A program made the position numbers and the translations under genes. Source: Oceanispirochaeta crateris (GTDB taxonomy: Bacteria > Spirochaetota > Spirochaetia > DSM-2461). Taken from it: a stretch of 64,000 bases of DNA. The first letter of the stretch is position 1, and the number at the start of each line of letters is the position of its first letter. This document shows, in pieces, positions 45,141-54,429 of this stretch. The stretch is from NCBI RefSeq assembly GCF_008329965.1, contig NZ_CP036150.1, forward strand, positions 1,798,001-1,862,000, read 5' to 3'. The notes below the pieces were generated by a model. It made no database searches. It had not been told where the DNA came from and was given only the letters and a program-made list of their open reading frames with translations.

Positions 45141-45945
45141 TGCTGTCGGGAGTGGAGGCTCCGGCACTGAGTCCGATGGTATCGTACAAAGAGGCTTCAG
45201 ATGGAATTTCTGAGGCATCCTGGATATGCCAGCAAGGGATACCCGTTTCCTGGGCTGTATAAAACAGACGCTGCGTATTGGCACTGCCTTTGCCGCCGAT
45301 GATAAGACAGGCATCGACTCTGGAGCAGAGATGAATCAAGGCTTCCTGGCGTTTACTTGTGGCCGAACAGATACTCTCCACAATCTTGAGGGGCTTGCAT
45401 TTTTCCCGTAATACAGCACAGACTCTATCATACTCATCCTGCTTGATCGTTGTCTGACTAATGACCATGACAGGCCCATCCAGCGTTAAGCGGCCGGCCT
45501 CTTCAGGGCTGCTGATAACGATGGGATGGTTCGCATATCCGGCCAGGCCCTGAATTTCTCCATGATCGGGATCTCCCACAATGACAGTATGATACCCTAA
45601 GGAAGCATACTTTCTCACCGTTTTCTGGGAGGCAATGACCTTGGGACAGGTTCCATCCATGACAAGACTCCCTCTCTTATTCAACGCCTCCTGAGTGAGA
45701 GGCGGTATACCATGAGCCCGGATGATAACCCGGCAGTCTGCGGGGACGTCTTCGGGAGATTCAACAGATTTAACTCCTCTGGAAGCAAAATCACTGATAA
45801 CCCGGGGATTATGAATGATAGGCCCCAGAGTATAGACGGGGCTGTCATTTGAACGGACTGCATTTTCCAGAGTACCTATGGCACGACGGACTCCCAAACA
45901 GAATCCCATTTCATCGGCTCGTATGATTGTTTTTTTATTTTTCAT
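45103..45945 (-). CDS. ispH: 4-hydroxy-3-methylbut-2-enyl diphosphate reductase
   Basis: 280 residues, the usual size. The three iron-sulfur Cys lie in MGFCLGVRRA, DGTCPKV and ICSATSKRQ. It makes IPP and DMAPP in the last step of the non-mevalonate isoprenoid pathway, using a 4Fe-4S centre. AAGG lies 8-9 nt before the ATG. Its 3' end lies inside the convergent twin-ATPase gene. The polysaccharide deacetylase gene ends 12 bp upstream on the same strand. Confidence 0.95.
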   Translation of the reverse strand: MKNKKTIIRADEMGFCLGVRRAIGTLENAVRSNDSPVYTLGPIIHNPRVISDFASRGVKSVESPEDVPADCRVIIRAHGIPPLTQEALNKRGSLVMDGTCPKVIASQKTVRKYASLGYHTVIVGDPDHGEIQGLAGYANHPIVISSPEEAGRLTLDGPVMVISQTTIKQDEYDRVCAVLREKCKPLKIVESICSATSKRQEALIHLCSRVDACLIIGGKGSANTQRLFYTAQETGIPCWHIQDASEIPSEASLYDTIGLSAGASTPDSIIAEVEQRLRSM

Positions 45946-45957
45946 TGTTCTGCCTTA

Positions 45958-47139
45958 TTATGGAATATACACATACACTGTGTCATCCCCGCCCAGATTC
46001 AGATTATAGTCCTCCAGACTAATAGCCTTACCTGTGGAATATATAAGAATGGTCCGATGACTCAAATAGGTATTATTGGAAGATAAACGCGCCAAAAGAG
46101 GTTCAAAACTCTTATTTTCCACAGAATACCTGGAAATGTTCCAAGAACGGAACGACGGACTCCAGGGGGGATCGGAGAACCGTCCGTCCAGGTCATAAGC
46201 CGTCTTAGGAAACTCCCCTCTTTCAATAGACGAAAGTAGATCCGACTCTTCTTTTTCTGTAAAATTCCCAGATCCGTAGGGATAAGCCAATGTCGGCAAA
46301 GCGATTTTCTGTCCCACATAGTCTGAAAGGATTCTATTGCTTTCACGGATCTCCCAAAGGAAGGCATCATGGGTCAGATTCTCCCGGAAGGTATGAGTCA
46401 GGCTATGATACCCCAGATGAAACTCTCTCATTGCATAACGGATTTTATCCCTGACAACAGGAGTTCCTTCGTAGGGGAACCCCGGATTTGCCAATCCGCC
46501 TAGCTGCCTGAAAGGCACGGCATCAAAAGAAATATAAAAAGTCAGGTTGTAATGACCTCTAGTCTTTTGAAAGTACCGGGTGAAGATAGATGCCAAACAG
46601 TCAGGATCCAATTCCCAGCGATTGGGATTCCCCCTCCCATAGGCCGCAAGAGTGTTTTCATCCCATAAAAGCTGAGTAGCCCCAGCATCATCCGCTCCCA
46701 AAACCACGGGACGCATCCCCGAAGGAACAGAAGAAAAATCACCATTGGCAAACTCATGGTCTGAAATGGGATAATACTTATACTTTATCAGAGAAGCCAT
46801 GAGGTGATGCACTCTGGGAAGAGACAATTCATACAATTCTTCATCACCAATTCGGTGAAAACAAAGGACAGGGATTTGCCCTTCGGATTTCCTGGGAAAC
46901 AGAATTGTAACACCCTCATTACGTACAACCTGAGGAGATTTATAATCTAGATTTTCAAGGAGAAAAGATTCAGGTTCCTTCTCTTTCAGGGAACGGACAA
47001 AGACAAGTCGGACGGGATTCCCCTCCCGATCCATCTGAATCCGATAAAGATTACCGCCGGTCCTTGCACTCAGGGACAGCGAGCTCATGAGGAGAAAAAA
47101 AATGAAAAAAACAGAGAAGAGACAGGTTCTTGAGATCAA
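45958..47139 (-). CDS. Secreted polysaccharide deacetylase-like protein
   Basis: 393 residues starting at TTG 47139 with a signal peptide of about 25. The NodB-type fold can be followed: VLCFHRIG, VVLGADDAGATQLLW in the place of the usual FDDG, then LGYHSLTHTF (HxxxH metal pair) and LPTLAYPYGSGNFT. The DDAG variation keeps the metal-binding Asp. It may trim acetyl groups from peptidoglycan or another glycan in the envelope. The FecR/TPR gene ends 15 bp upstream on the same strand. Confidence 0.8.
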   Translation of the reverse strand: MISRTCLFSVFFIFFLLMSSLSLSARTGGNLYRIQMDREGNPVRLVFVRSLKEKEPESFLLENLDYKSPQVVRNEGVTILFPRKSEGQIPVLCFHRIGDEELYELSLPRVHHLMASLIKYKYYPISDHEFANGDFSSVPSGMRPVVLGADDAGATQLLWDENTLAAYGRGNPNRWELDPDCLASIFTRYFQKTRGHYNLTFYISFDAVPFRQLGGLANPGFPYEGTPVVRDKIRYAMREFHLGYHSLTHTFRENLTHDAFLWEIRESNRILSDYVGQKIALPTLAYPYGSGNFTEKEESDLLSSIERGEFPKTAYDLDGRFSDPPWSPSFRSWNISRYSVENKSFEPLLARLSSNNTYLSHRTILIYSTGKAISLEDYNLNLGGDDTVYVYIP

Positions 47140-47154
47140 GTGCTGACAAATCTC

Positions 47155-48030
47155 CTAAAGAGAAGAGAGTGCCTGAGCAGCCTGTTGGCCCACAGAAGAT
47201 GAAGGTATCAGTTTTTGAGCCTCTTGAAAAGCTGTTTTGGCATCCTGCTTTTGACCGCTACCCAGATAAGCGGTTCCTTTCAAAAAAAGAATCTGCTGTT
47301 TTTCATCCGCATTCAATGACTCTTCCTGCCCTTCAAATCCATGGATAAGATTGAGAGCATCCGTATACGCCAGAGAACGAATGAAAAGATCACTCATCCT
47401 GATCACATAGGCTCCCTGAAATTCCATCTCCAGATCCTTCATTTCTATATCCTGAAGGCTGCGGGCATAGGAGCGTTTCTGGCCTAGTGCGTCGTAGCAG
47501 ACGGCACTGAAAAACAGGCAGTTTTGATCTTCAAAAAAATCCCACCCCTCTTCAAAGTTAATGAGGGCTTCATCTAAGTCACCCTGATTTAAAGAATCCA
47601 AACCGGCATTGAGATAAGTAAAAGCATCTTCCATACCCGTAGAATCTGAGACTGAGGCCTGGGCACCGCGGACACCCATGGTTGCCTCATGCTGCCATTT
47701 CTCATTCCCAGAACTGAGGGTCAGTTTCTTTTTGAGATCCAGAGATGTTGTGGCCACAGAGGCACTCCCCCTCATCAGTTCTTTGACCTCATAGGTTCCA
47801 TCACGGGTAAGAGAAACGACTGAATCACCGATAAGAAGCTCGGCATATCCGTCTTCGGAAAGTTTGAGTCTGGCAGTATCGGAAATATCATCACCAATCC
47901 AGACCTCCTCCCAGCCACCGGCACTCTGCACTTCGAGTATGCCCTCAAGATAATCAACAGAAGTCTCGGCAAAGGTTGTATATGAAAGGCAAAGAAATGC
48001 AATTGATAAGAGTAATATACTTCTAAACAT
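47155..48030 (-). CDS. Secreted FecR-like and TPR protein
   Basis: 291 residues with a signal peptide (about 1-21). A FecR-like beta domain follows (YLEGILEVQSAGGWEEV, then LKLSEDGYAELLIGD and later MGVRGAQAS), then TPR-type helices from about residue 135 (LNAGLDSLNQGDLDEAL and LGSGQKQDAKTAFQEAQ). Periplasmic, probably in protein interactions or envelope sensing. AAGGAGG precedes the ATG. It precedes the polysaccharide deacetylase gene and may share its mRNA. Confidence 0.8.
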   Translation of the reverse strand: MFRSILLLSIAFLCLSYTTFAETSVDYLEGILEVQSAGGWEEVWIGDDISDTARLKLSEDGYAELLIGDSVVSLTRDGTYEVKELMRGSASVATTSLDLKKKLTLSSGNEKWQHEATMGVRGAQASVSDSTGMEDAFTYLNAGLDSLNQGDLDEALINFEEGWDFFEDQNCLFFSAVCYDALGQKRSYARSLQDIEMKDLEMEFQGAYVIRMSDLFIRSLAYTDALNLIHGFEGQEESLNADEKQQILFLKGTAYLGSGQKQDAKTAFQEAQKLIPSSSVGQQAAQALSSL

Positions 48031-48141
48031 AGAATAGCCTCCTTAAGGCATAAAGTATGATACGACTCCATTATACCTTCATTTTAGGAATTTTACATTT
48101 CACAAGGACGGACAAACAAGAATATACTGGATTTTATGATC

Positions 48142-48170
48142 TGGATTGGATGGGGCGAACAGTCTATAAT
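48142..48170 (+). promoter_or_regulatory. ettA promoter
   Basis: TGGATT (48142-48147), a 17-nt spacer and a perfect TATAAT (48165-48170) lie about 40 nt before the ettA ATG. Confidence 0.5.
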
Positions 48171-48210
48171 GCCGAGAAACTGAATATAAAAATTGATGTG
48201 AGGGTTTTGG

Positions 48211-49893
48211 ATGGCAGACGATAAAAAAGTTATTTACTCCATGGTGGGAGTCAGTAAGAGTCACAACCAGAAAGTGGTTCTCAAAGATATATATCTCTCT
48301 TATTTTTACGGAGCGAAAATAGGGGTCCTGGGTTTGAACGGCTCTGGAAAAAGTACCTTACTCCGTATCCTGGCAGGAGTCGATCAGGACTTTACAGGCG
48401 AAACGGTCCTATCCGATGGCTTTACAATAGGATACCTGGAACAGGAACCCCAACTCGATCCCGACAAGACTGTCCGTCAAGTCGTTGAAGAAGGGGCCCA
48501 GGAAACGGTGGATCTCCTCAAGGAATATGACGACATTAACGCCCGCTTCGGTGAAGAGATGAGCGATGAAGAAATGAATGCACTCCTTGAAAAGCAGGGA
48601 AAAGTACAGGACAGACTGGAGGCTCTGGATGGGTGGGAACTGGATTCCCGTCTGGAATTAGCCATGGATGCCCTGCGATGCCCTCCCGAAGATCAACTGA
48701 CAGCCGTTCTATCAGGTGGAGAAAAACGAAGAGTGGCCTTGTGCCGCCTTCTTTTGAAAAAACCGGATATTCTTCTTTTGGACGAGCCGACCAACCATCT
48801 GGATGCCGAATCCGTCGCCTGGCTGGAACACCACCTCCAGCGATATGAAGGCACGATCATAGCGGTCACCCATGACCGTTATTTCCTGGATAATGTAGCC
48901 GGGTGGATTCTGGAACTCGACAGAGGACAGGGAATTCCCTGGAAAGGAAACTACTCATCCTGGTTGGATCAGAAACAGAAACGCATGCTTCTTGAAGAGA
49001 AAAAGGAATCAGAGCGGCAAAAAACACTTAAAAGAGAGCTGGAATGGATACAGATGAGTCCTAAGGGCCGGCATGCCAAATCTAAAGCCCGTATCAGCTC
49101 CTATGAATCTCTTTTAAATCAGGAAGCCAGCAGCTCAGGGAATGAATTGCAGCTCTTTATCCCACCCGGTCCACGTCTGGGAAATGTAGTCATTGAGGCA
49201 GATAACATAAGCAAGGGCTTTGGAGACCGTATACTCTATGAGAATCTAAGCTTCAAACTCCCACCTGGCGGTATTGTAGGAATCATCGGTGCCAATGGTG
49301 CGGGTAAAACAACCCTCTTCAGAATGATTACGGGAGAAGAAACACCGGATCAGGGAAGTATTAAAGTGGGAGAAACTGTCAGACTGGCCTATGTGGAACA
49401 GACAAGACAGAATCTGGATCCTGAAAAATCCGTTTGGGAACAGATCTCAGATGGACTGGATATCATTAAACTTGGAAAAAGAGAGATGAACTCCCGGGCT
49501 TTTGTATCTCAATTTAATTTCTTGGGAGCAGACCAGCAGAAAAAAGTGGGAGTCCTCTCCGGAGGTGAACGGAACAGAATAAACTTGGCCATGATGCTCA
49601 AAGAAGAAGCGAATGTTCTCCTCTTGGACGAACCGACAAACGACCTTGATGTGAACACGATTCGGGCACTAGAAGACGGTCTTTTAAACTTTGCAGGATG
49701 CGCCGTTGTGATCAGCCATGACAGGTGGTTCCTGGATAGAGTAGCCACCCATATTCTGGCTTTTGAAGGAGACAGTGCGGCATTCTGGTTTGAAGGTAAC
49801 TTCAGCGAGTATGAAGAAAACAAGAAAAAGCGACTGGGAATCGATGCGGATCAGCCCCACAGAATAAAATATAGAAATCTGACAAGAGACTGA
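48211..49893 (+). CDS. ettA: Energy-dependent translational throttle EttA (ABC-F)
   Basis: 560 residues, very close to the family's 555. Two ABC domains (GLNGSGKSTLLRI/VLSGGEKRRVALCRLL and GANGAGKTTLFRM/VLSGGERNRINLAMML) are joined by the long ABC-F linker with KRELEWIQMSPKGRHAKSKARI. Walker B motifs LLLDEPTNHLD and LLLDEPTNDLD are intact. It binds the ribosomal E site and gates translation by ATP/ADP level. TGAGGGTTTTGG precedes the ATG. Confidence 0.95.
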   Translation: MADDKKVIYSMVGVSKSHNQKVVLKDIYLSYFYGAKIGVLGLNGSGKSTLLRILAGVDQDFTGETVLSDGFTIGYLEQEPQLDPDKTVRQVVEEGAQETVDLLKEYDDINARFGEEMSDEEMNALLEKQGKVQDRLEALDGWELDSRLELAMDALRCPPEDQLTAVLSGGEKRRVALCRLLLKKPDILLLDEPTNHLDAESVAWLEHHLQRYEGTIIAVTHDRYFLDNVAGWILELDRGQGIPWKGNYSSWLDQKQKRMLLEEKKESERQKTLKRELEWIQMSPKGRHAKSKARISSYESLLNQEASSSGNELQLFIPPGPRLGNVVIEADNISKGFGDRILYENLSFKLPPGGIVGIIGANGAGKTTLFRMITGEETPDQGSIKVGETVRLAYVEQTRQNLDPEKSVWEQISDGLDIIKLGKREMNSRAFVSQFNFLGADQQKKVGVLSGGERNRINLAMMLKEEANVLLLDEPTNDLDVNTIRALEDGLLNFAGCAVVISHDRWFLDRVATHILAFEGDSAAFWFEGNFSEYEENKKKRLGIDADQPHRIKYRNLTRD

Positions 49894-49928
49894 TTCTTTT
49901 TCATTCCCTGGATAAGCAAGTTGAAAAT

Positions 49929-49954
49929 AAAAACCTCCCAGATGGGAGGTTTTT
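49929..49954 (+). terminator. Bidirectional terminator between ettA and the cNMP regulator
   Basis: AAAAACCTCCC (49929-49939), an AGAT loop and GGGAGGTTTTT (49944-49954) form an 11-bp hairpin with A/T flanks, between two convergent genes. Confidence 0.9.
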
Positions 49955-49987
49955 TCATGCAGGTGGAAAAAGCTGAATATTTAGAGA

Positions 49988-51220
49988 CTAACTTTTTAAA
50001 CTTCCTGCCTGCCGTGAACGGTTTACTTTCTCCATGGTCTTAAAGTATTCAGCGTTCTTTTTGACTTCCCGAATATCTTCGATGAAGAATTTATTATCTA
50101 CAATCTTAAATTTCTTATTATCCATCAATTTCCGTAATGCCTGAGCACCGGCTTCTTTTGTAAGACCCACAATATTCACCAGCTCTTTAGGACCATAAGG
50201 ATAGGAGTAAGATCGTTTGGCCTCAGGGTCGATACGGTTCTTTTCCAGTTCCAAAAGGAGAGTGTCATACATTCGCCCCGTGGGATCTCCGATCATAGTA
50301 TTTTCAAGCTGTTTGTAAATGGACCAGATGCGTTCGGCCAATAAAACGGTCAGCCTGGAGATAATCTTGGGTTGTTCAACGACCATGCTTTTGAAGTTGG
50401 ATCTGTTCACAGCCATTAGAACCGCAGTCTCATGGGCAATAGCCGATGCTGACCGGGGTTTATTCTCCAAGAGAGCCATTTCACCGAAGATATCCCCCGG
50501 TTTAAGGAGGGCCAGCATAACCTCATTGTTATCAACAATTTTGGTGATTCTGATACTACCCTTTTGAATGATGTACAACTCCGGCCCAAACTCGGCTTCA
50601 CTAAAGACCATGGTATCCTTGGGATATTGGCGTATGAACTCATTGGACTTTTCAACATCCAAATAAGCCACAGTGGCATAGGGTTTGATTTTTTCCATTT
50701 TGATGCGGGCTTCTTTGACATGATCACCCTGGGGACAGTGTTTCAAGTATTGATAATAAGAGTAGTAGGCCTGATTATACTGATTCTGTTTGATGTAGTA
50801 CTCAGCAACATTGAACAGATGGGGCGGTTCAATCTCGGCAGAACTTTTGAATGTCATCCGGGTCAGTGCTTCATCCAGCATACGGACCTTCTTGGAAAAT
50901 CCATTGATGATCTTCATGGCGACCGGAGTATTCCGTTCTATCAACAGGGAGTATTGGTCTTTTCGGACAGAAATGAGAGTCACATCCGTCAGCGCCCGGG
51001 CCGTTTCGAGGTGATTATGAGAAGCCATTGTTGAAACTACACCGAAAAAATCACCGGGTTTGAAGATTTCACCCCCAGATTCTTCCTCGATCTCAAATTC
51101 CTTTCCACAATGAACATGACCGGTTCTTATGATGTAAAACTGCTCGGTCTGTTTCCCTTCGACTGTGATATAGGCGCCTTTCTTAAAACTGACTAGACCT
51201 AACTGCAGTGGGTTATTCAT
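49988..51220 (-). CDS. Crp/Fnr-type regulator with two cNMP-binding domains
   Basis: 410 residues from ATG 51220, placed by GGGAGTAGGG just upstream; the frame is open to 51265. The first cNMP-binding fold covers about residues 15-125 (FYIIRTGHVHCGKEFE), followed by a helical, TPR-like linker with EYYIKQNQYNQAYYSYYQYL. The second cNMP fold covers about 180-290 (LYIIQKGSIRITKIVDN, GDIFGEMALLENKPRSASA), and the C-terminus is a winged helix with GPKELVNIVGLTKEAGAQALR. Only the second has a full phosphate-binding cassette (GEMALLENKPRSAS). Such a four-part layout is unusual among Crp-type proteins. It lies downstream of glyA. Confidence 0.82.
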   Translation of the reverse strand: MNNPLQLGLVSFKKGAYITVEGKQTEQFYIIRTGHVHCGKEFEIEEESGGEIFKPGDFFGVVSTMASHNHLETARALTDVTLISVRKDQYSLLIERNTPVAMKIINGFSKKVRMLDEALTRMTFKSSAEIEPPHLFNVAEYYIKQNQYNQAYYSYYQYLKHCPQGDHVKEARIKMEKIKPYATVAYLDVEKSNEFIRQYPKDTMVFSEAEFGPELYIIQKGSIRITKIVDNNEVMLALLKPGDIFGEMALLENKPRSASAIAHETAVLMAVNRSNFKSMVVEQPKIISRLTVLLAERIWSIYKQLENTMIGDPTGRMYDTLLLELEKNRIDPEAKRSYSYPYGPKELVNIVGLTKEAGAQALRKLMDNKKFKIVDNKFFIEDIREVKKNAEYFKTMEKVNRSRQAGSLKS

Positions 51221-51292
51221 CCCTACTCCCGTAAACACTATTGGCTGAAACAGGCGGGAATACATTCCCGCCGTGAATTTTCTGATTCTAGA

Positions 51293-52579
51293 TTATTTAT
51301 ATATCGGAAAATCCTCACATAAAGATTGAACCTTTTTACCGATTTCGTCAATTTTATTTTTTTCGCCGCCACTTTTTAGAATGGCACAGACATAGTCTGC
51401 GATCATTTCCATTTCTTTTTCCTTCATGCCCCTGGAGGTTACTGCCGGAGATCCGATCCGTACTCCTGAAGTAATAAAGGGACTCTTCTGATCAAATGGA
51501 ATGGCATTTTTATTCACTGTGATTTGTGCCAGATCCAGCCAGGCTTCTGCTTCCTTGCCGCTGACACCAAGGGGAGTCAAATCGACAAGCATGAGATGAT
51601 TATCAGTTCCACCGGAGACGATTCTCACACCACCGGCTTCCAATGCTTTGGCTAGAGCAGCCGCATTTTTAACAACTTGCTGCTGGTATACTTTAAAATC
51701 TGGCTGAAGGGCTTCTTTGAATGCAACTGCTTTTGCTGCAATGATATGCATCAAAGGTCCACCCTGCATTCCTGGAAAGATCGCCCCATTTACAATCTCA
51801 GACCAGTTCTTAACTCGACCGGATTTAGCTGCCACAATACCAAGATCATTTTCACCGTCTTTTCCCATGAGGATCATTCCACCCCGGGGGCCCCTCAGTG
51901 TCTTATGAGTTGTGGTGGTTGTAAAGTGGGAGTCCTTCAGAGGTGAAGGATGGCAGTCTGCGGCGACAAGTCCGGCAATATGAGCCATGTCTGTCATCAA
52001 ATAGGCACCGACTTCATCCGCAATGGATCTGAATTTTTTAAAATCAAGAACTCTAGGATAGGCAGAGGCTCCTGCAACAATCATTTTGGGTTTGCACTCT
52101 TTTGCCGTCTTGAGAAGCTCATCATAATCAATTGTTTCTGTTTCTTTATCCACACCATAACTTACAATATTGTAGAGTTGGCCCGAAAAATTGACTGGAG
52201 AACCATGGGTGAGATGCCCTCCATGTGACAAATTCATTCCCAGGACAGTGTCTCCAGGCTTACATACAGAAAAGTAGACTCCCATATTTGCCTGGCTTCC
52301 CGAATGGGGCTGTACATTGACATATTCACAGTCGAAGAGTTCTTTTGCTCTGGCTACCGCCAGATTTTCAGCTTCATCAACAAACTCACATCCACCGTAA
52401 TATCTTTTTCCGGAATATCCTTCAGCATACTTGTTTGTCAAAACAGACCCTGCAGCTTCCAATACAGCCTTGGAAACAATATTTTCCGAAGCAATAAGCT
52501 CCAGATTACCCTTCTGTCTGTTCAGTTCACGACCCATGGCTGCAAACAGCTCCGGATCAAAGTTCTGTAATTCAGTCAT
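51293..52579 (-). CDS. glyA: Serine hydroxymethyltransferase
   Basis: 428 residues, complete. [14 protein letters not shown] carries the PLP lysine, and the N-terminal [19 protein letters not shown] is highly conserved. It interconverts serine and glycine and makes methylene-tetrahydrofolate. GAGGAG lies 8 nt before the ATG. The upstream region is unusual: it holds the 68-bp tandem repeats, and a 22-codon open frame from the nearest repeat ends on the glyA start codon (ATGA overlap). The cNMP regulator follows on the same strand. Confidence 0.96.
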   Translation of the reverse strand: MTELQNFDPELFAAMGRELNRQKGNLELIASENIVSKAVLEAAGSVLTNKYAEGYSGKRYYGGCEFVDEAENLAVARAKELFDCEYVNVQPHSGSQANMGVYFSVCKPGDTVLGMNLSHGGHLTHGSPVNFSGQLYNIVSYGVDKETETIDYDELLKTAKECKPKMIVAGASAYPRVLDFKKFRSIADEVGAYLMTDMAHIAGLVAADCHPSPLKDSHFTTTTTHKTLRGPRGGMILMGKDGENDLGIVAAKSGRVKNWSEIVNGAIFPGMQGGPLMHIIAAKAVAFKEALQPDFKVYQQQVVKNAAALAKALEAGGVRIVSGGTDNHLMLVDLTPLGVSGKEAEAWLDLAQITVNKNAIPFDQKSPFITSGVRIGSPAVTSRGMKEKEMEMIADYVCAILKSGGEKNKIDEIGKKVQSLCEDFPIYK

Positions 52580-52644
52580 CCACCCAACTCCTCATTTAAT
52601 ATACTCTCGAGAACAATATCCCGTTCATTGGCTTTCAATAACAT
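52576..52644 (-). other. 22-codon upstream open frame overlapping the glyA start
   Basis: ATG 52644 lies in the repeat copy nearest glyA. The frame reads [20 protein letters not shown] and ends GG, with its TGA sharing bases with the glyA ATG (52577-52579). Upstream of the ATG is only AGGGCC, so its translation is doubtful. A frame this short can occur by chance. Confidence 0.2.
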
Positions 52645-52813
52645 GGCCCTGGTGATTATTCAATTAAGGCCTAAGGAATTAAGTTCCTCTTGCCCTACCA
52701 GCGCCAAAACATGGCCCTGGTGATTATTCAATTAAGGCCTAAGGAATTAAGTTCCTCTTGCCCTACCAGCGCCAAAACATGGCCCTGGTGATTATTCAAT
52801 TAAGGCCTAAGGG
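52641..52813. repeat. 68-bp tandem repeat, about 2.5 copies, between the transglutaminase-like gene and glyA
   Basis: Copies begin at 52641, 52709 and 52777 (each with ACATGGCCCTGGTGATTATT), and the first two match each other exactly. The third stops at the CCTAAGG near 52812, where the 3' end of the transglutaminase-like gene begins: its last codons and stop (LGLN then TGA at 52796-52798) lie in that copy. The unit therefore combines the gene's 3' end with the following intergenic bases, which fits tandem duplication or slippage. Each unit holds an AGGAA-CTTAA-TTCCT hairpin and an AAGGCCTT-type palindrome. No coding role is apparent. Confidence 0.92.
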
Positions 52814-54409
52814 TATTATAGCAATATCCTTGTAGATTATGGAACAGCTATCCAGGTTTCCCAGCCATTCTGCATAAAGACTTTGACGACTGTAATCACA
52901 AAGAGCATTAAGGCGGCTTTTATCATAGAGAGGCATGTACTCCTGTTTGCCCTTTGAAAAGGCAATATGACCCGCATCAAGGGCTCCCCAGCCCGCTAAT
53001 GACTCTTCTTCCCCCAGCCAGGGGGCCAGAACACCATCAGCCGCAGCGGGATCGGCAGGAAACCAGCCAAACTCCGGTAGATAGACTTCCACCCAGTGGT
53101 GAGTAATGCCGGTTGATCCATCTGGCGGCAGCCAGATCCCCGAGACAATCCGGGAAGGAATCTCAACAGACCGGCTCAAAGAAACCAAAAGAGACGCATA
53201 CCCAAGAGAATCTGTTTTCCTCGTCTGAAGCCATTGATCAGGGTCCCTTGCAGGGTTTTCAAGATCCGGTTCCATTTTCCAGACAACATAATCAAACAGA
53301 AGCTCTGCCTTTTTGTAGGGATTCACCTCTCTTTTAATGACAGCTAATGCGGTCCTTCTGAAATCTGAGGAAGGAAGTTCTGCTGTGTCTTCCAGCCAGG
53401 GTTCAAGCATGGACTGGTTCTTGTACCCATGAGGAATCTCATTCCCATCCAGTTCATAACGAAGATCCCTGAGTTCCAGCTCATAAACACGCCGCAGCTG
53501 CCGTTTTTCGCCGCTTTCTAGCTCGTTGAGAATGAGAAGAGAATCATCCGTGCCATAGCTGGAATCAAGGGCCAGAATCTGTTGCCCCGGATTCAGCTGT
53601 ATCTCAGGAATTCTAAGAGCCAAGGCATTCCCTGGAAAAGCAGCGATGTGAGAGATGTCCACGTCCTGTTGAATTTTAATATTTTGAGATTCACCCAGCA
53701 CAAGTTCCGCTTTTGATAGAACATCAATCCTCACTGGATTGCTGTAGCCCGAAGCCGTATGGAGGTAAAGTGGCCCGCTTTGGGCCTGTTCCGGAAGAAA
53801 AAACGATACAACATCATCTTCCCAGCTGTAGATATGACTCTCAGGAACCCCTAGAAAATGTTCTTCATCGGGAAGATCAAGTACACTCTCAGGAGCTTCT
53901 CCAGAAAGACTCACAAGAATACGGCTATTTTTTTTCCGCATTCCCATCTTATCCCCTTTTAGGATAACAAGATCTCCGGGGAAAAAGCTTCTGTCATTGA
54001 TACCGGCCAGGTAGGGCTTTCCCGGAAGGAATGCACCGGAAGAGAGGTCCGGAACCCTTTCGGAAAGGATGAACAGGGCTCCATTACTTCTGCCTCCTGT
54101 TGTTTCAACAGAAATGAGTCCGGAGCTATTTATGGGAGGGACTCTGACTTTCAGAGTATCTTCTGACCAGGACTCGATGAAGGAGGCGGTGAGAGGACTT
54201 TTATCCAGAAAAACTCTAGATTTCCCTCTGTTCGCACCAAAATGCTGTCCATTGAGAACAATAAGATCTCCGGGACTGACCCTGGATGGCTCTATAGAAA
54301 AAATAACCGGCTGTGTTCTGGAAACAGACAGGCTTGCCGCATAGAGTAATACAATCAGAGCAAAAAGTGCCCCCGGTATGAAATGATTTATGAGAATTTT
54401 TTTATTCAT
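52796..54409 (-). CDS. IPT/TIG and transglutaminase-like domain protein with Cys-to-Ser change
   Basis: 537 residues with an N-terminal membrane anchor or signal (about 12-30). Two IPT/TIG-like Ig folds follow (about 35-115 and 125-230; [20 protein letters not shown] and [17 protein letters not shown]). The transglutaminase-like domain covers about residues 355-500. At the catalytic Cys position it reads [13 protein letters not shown], where C-x-D-F-A is expected; the His (HHWVEVY) and Asp (FPADPA) are kept. The Ser is encoded TCT, one base from TGT. It may bind rather than cleave. AAGGA precedes the ATG. It is the last gene of the ECF sigma operon. Confidence 0.82.
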   Translation of the reverse strand: MNKKILINHFIPGALFALIVLLYAASLSVSRTQPVIFSIEPSRVSPGDLIVLNGQHFGANRGKSRVFLDKSPLTASFIESWSEDTLKVRVPPINSSGLISVETTGGRSNGALFILSERVPDLSSGAFLPGKPYLAGINDRSFFPGDLVILKGDKMGMRKKNSRILVSLSGEAPESVLDLPDEEHFLGVPESHIYSWEDDVVSFFLPEQAQSGPLYLHTASGYSNPVRIDVLSKAELVLGESQNIKIQQDVDISHIAAFPGNALALRIPEIQLNPGQQILALDSSYGTDDSLLILNELESGEKRQLRRVYELELRDLRYELDGNEIPHGYKNQSMLEPWLEDTAELPSSDFRRTALAVIKREVNPYKKAELLFDYVVWKMEPDLENPARDPDQWLQTRKTDSLGYASLLVSLSRSVEIPSRIVSGIWLPPDGSTGITHHWVEVYLPEFGWFPADPAAADGVLAPWLGEEESLAGWGALDAGHIAFSKGKQEYMPLYDKSRLNALCDYSRQSLYAEWLGNLDSCSIIYKDIAIIPLGLN

Positions 54410-54429
54410 GAATTATCCTTGAGGAGCCA

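Noticed and set aside
52580-52800. Glycine riboswitch or T-box before glyA
   Set aside because: I could not find the tandem glycine aptamer core or the T-box sequence; the region is explained by the tandem repeat.
52641-52813. CRISPR array
   Set aside because: The 68-bp units are contiguous with no unique spacers, and no cas gene is nearby.
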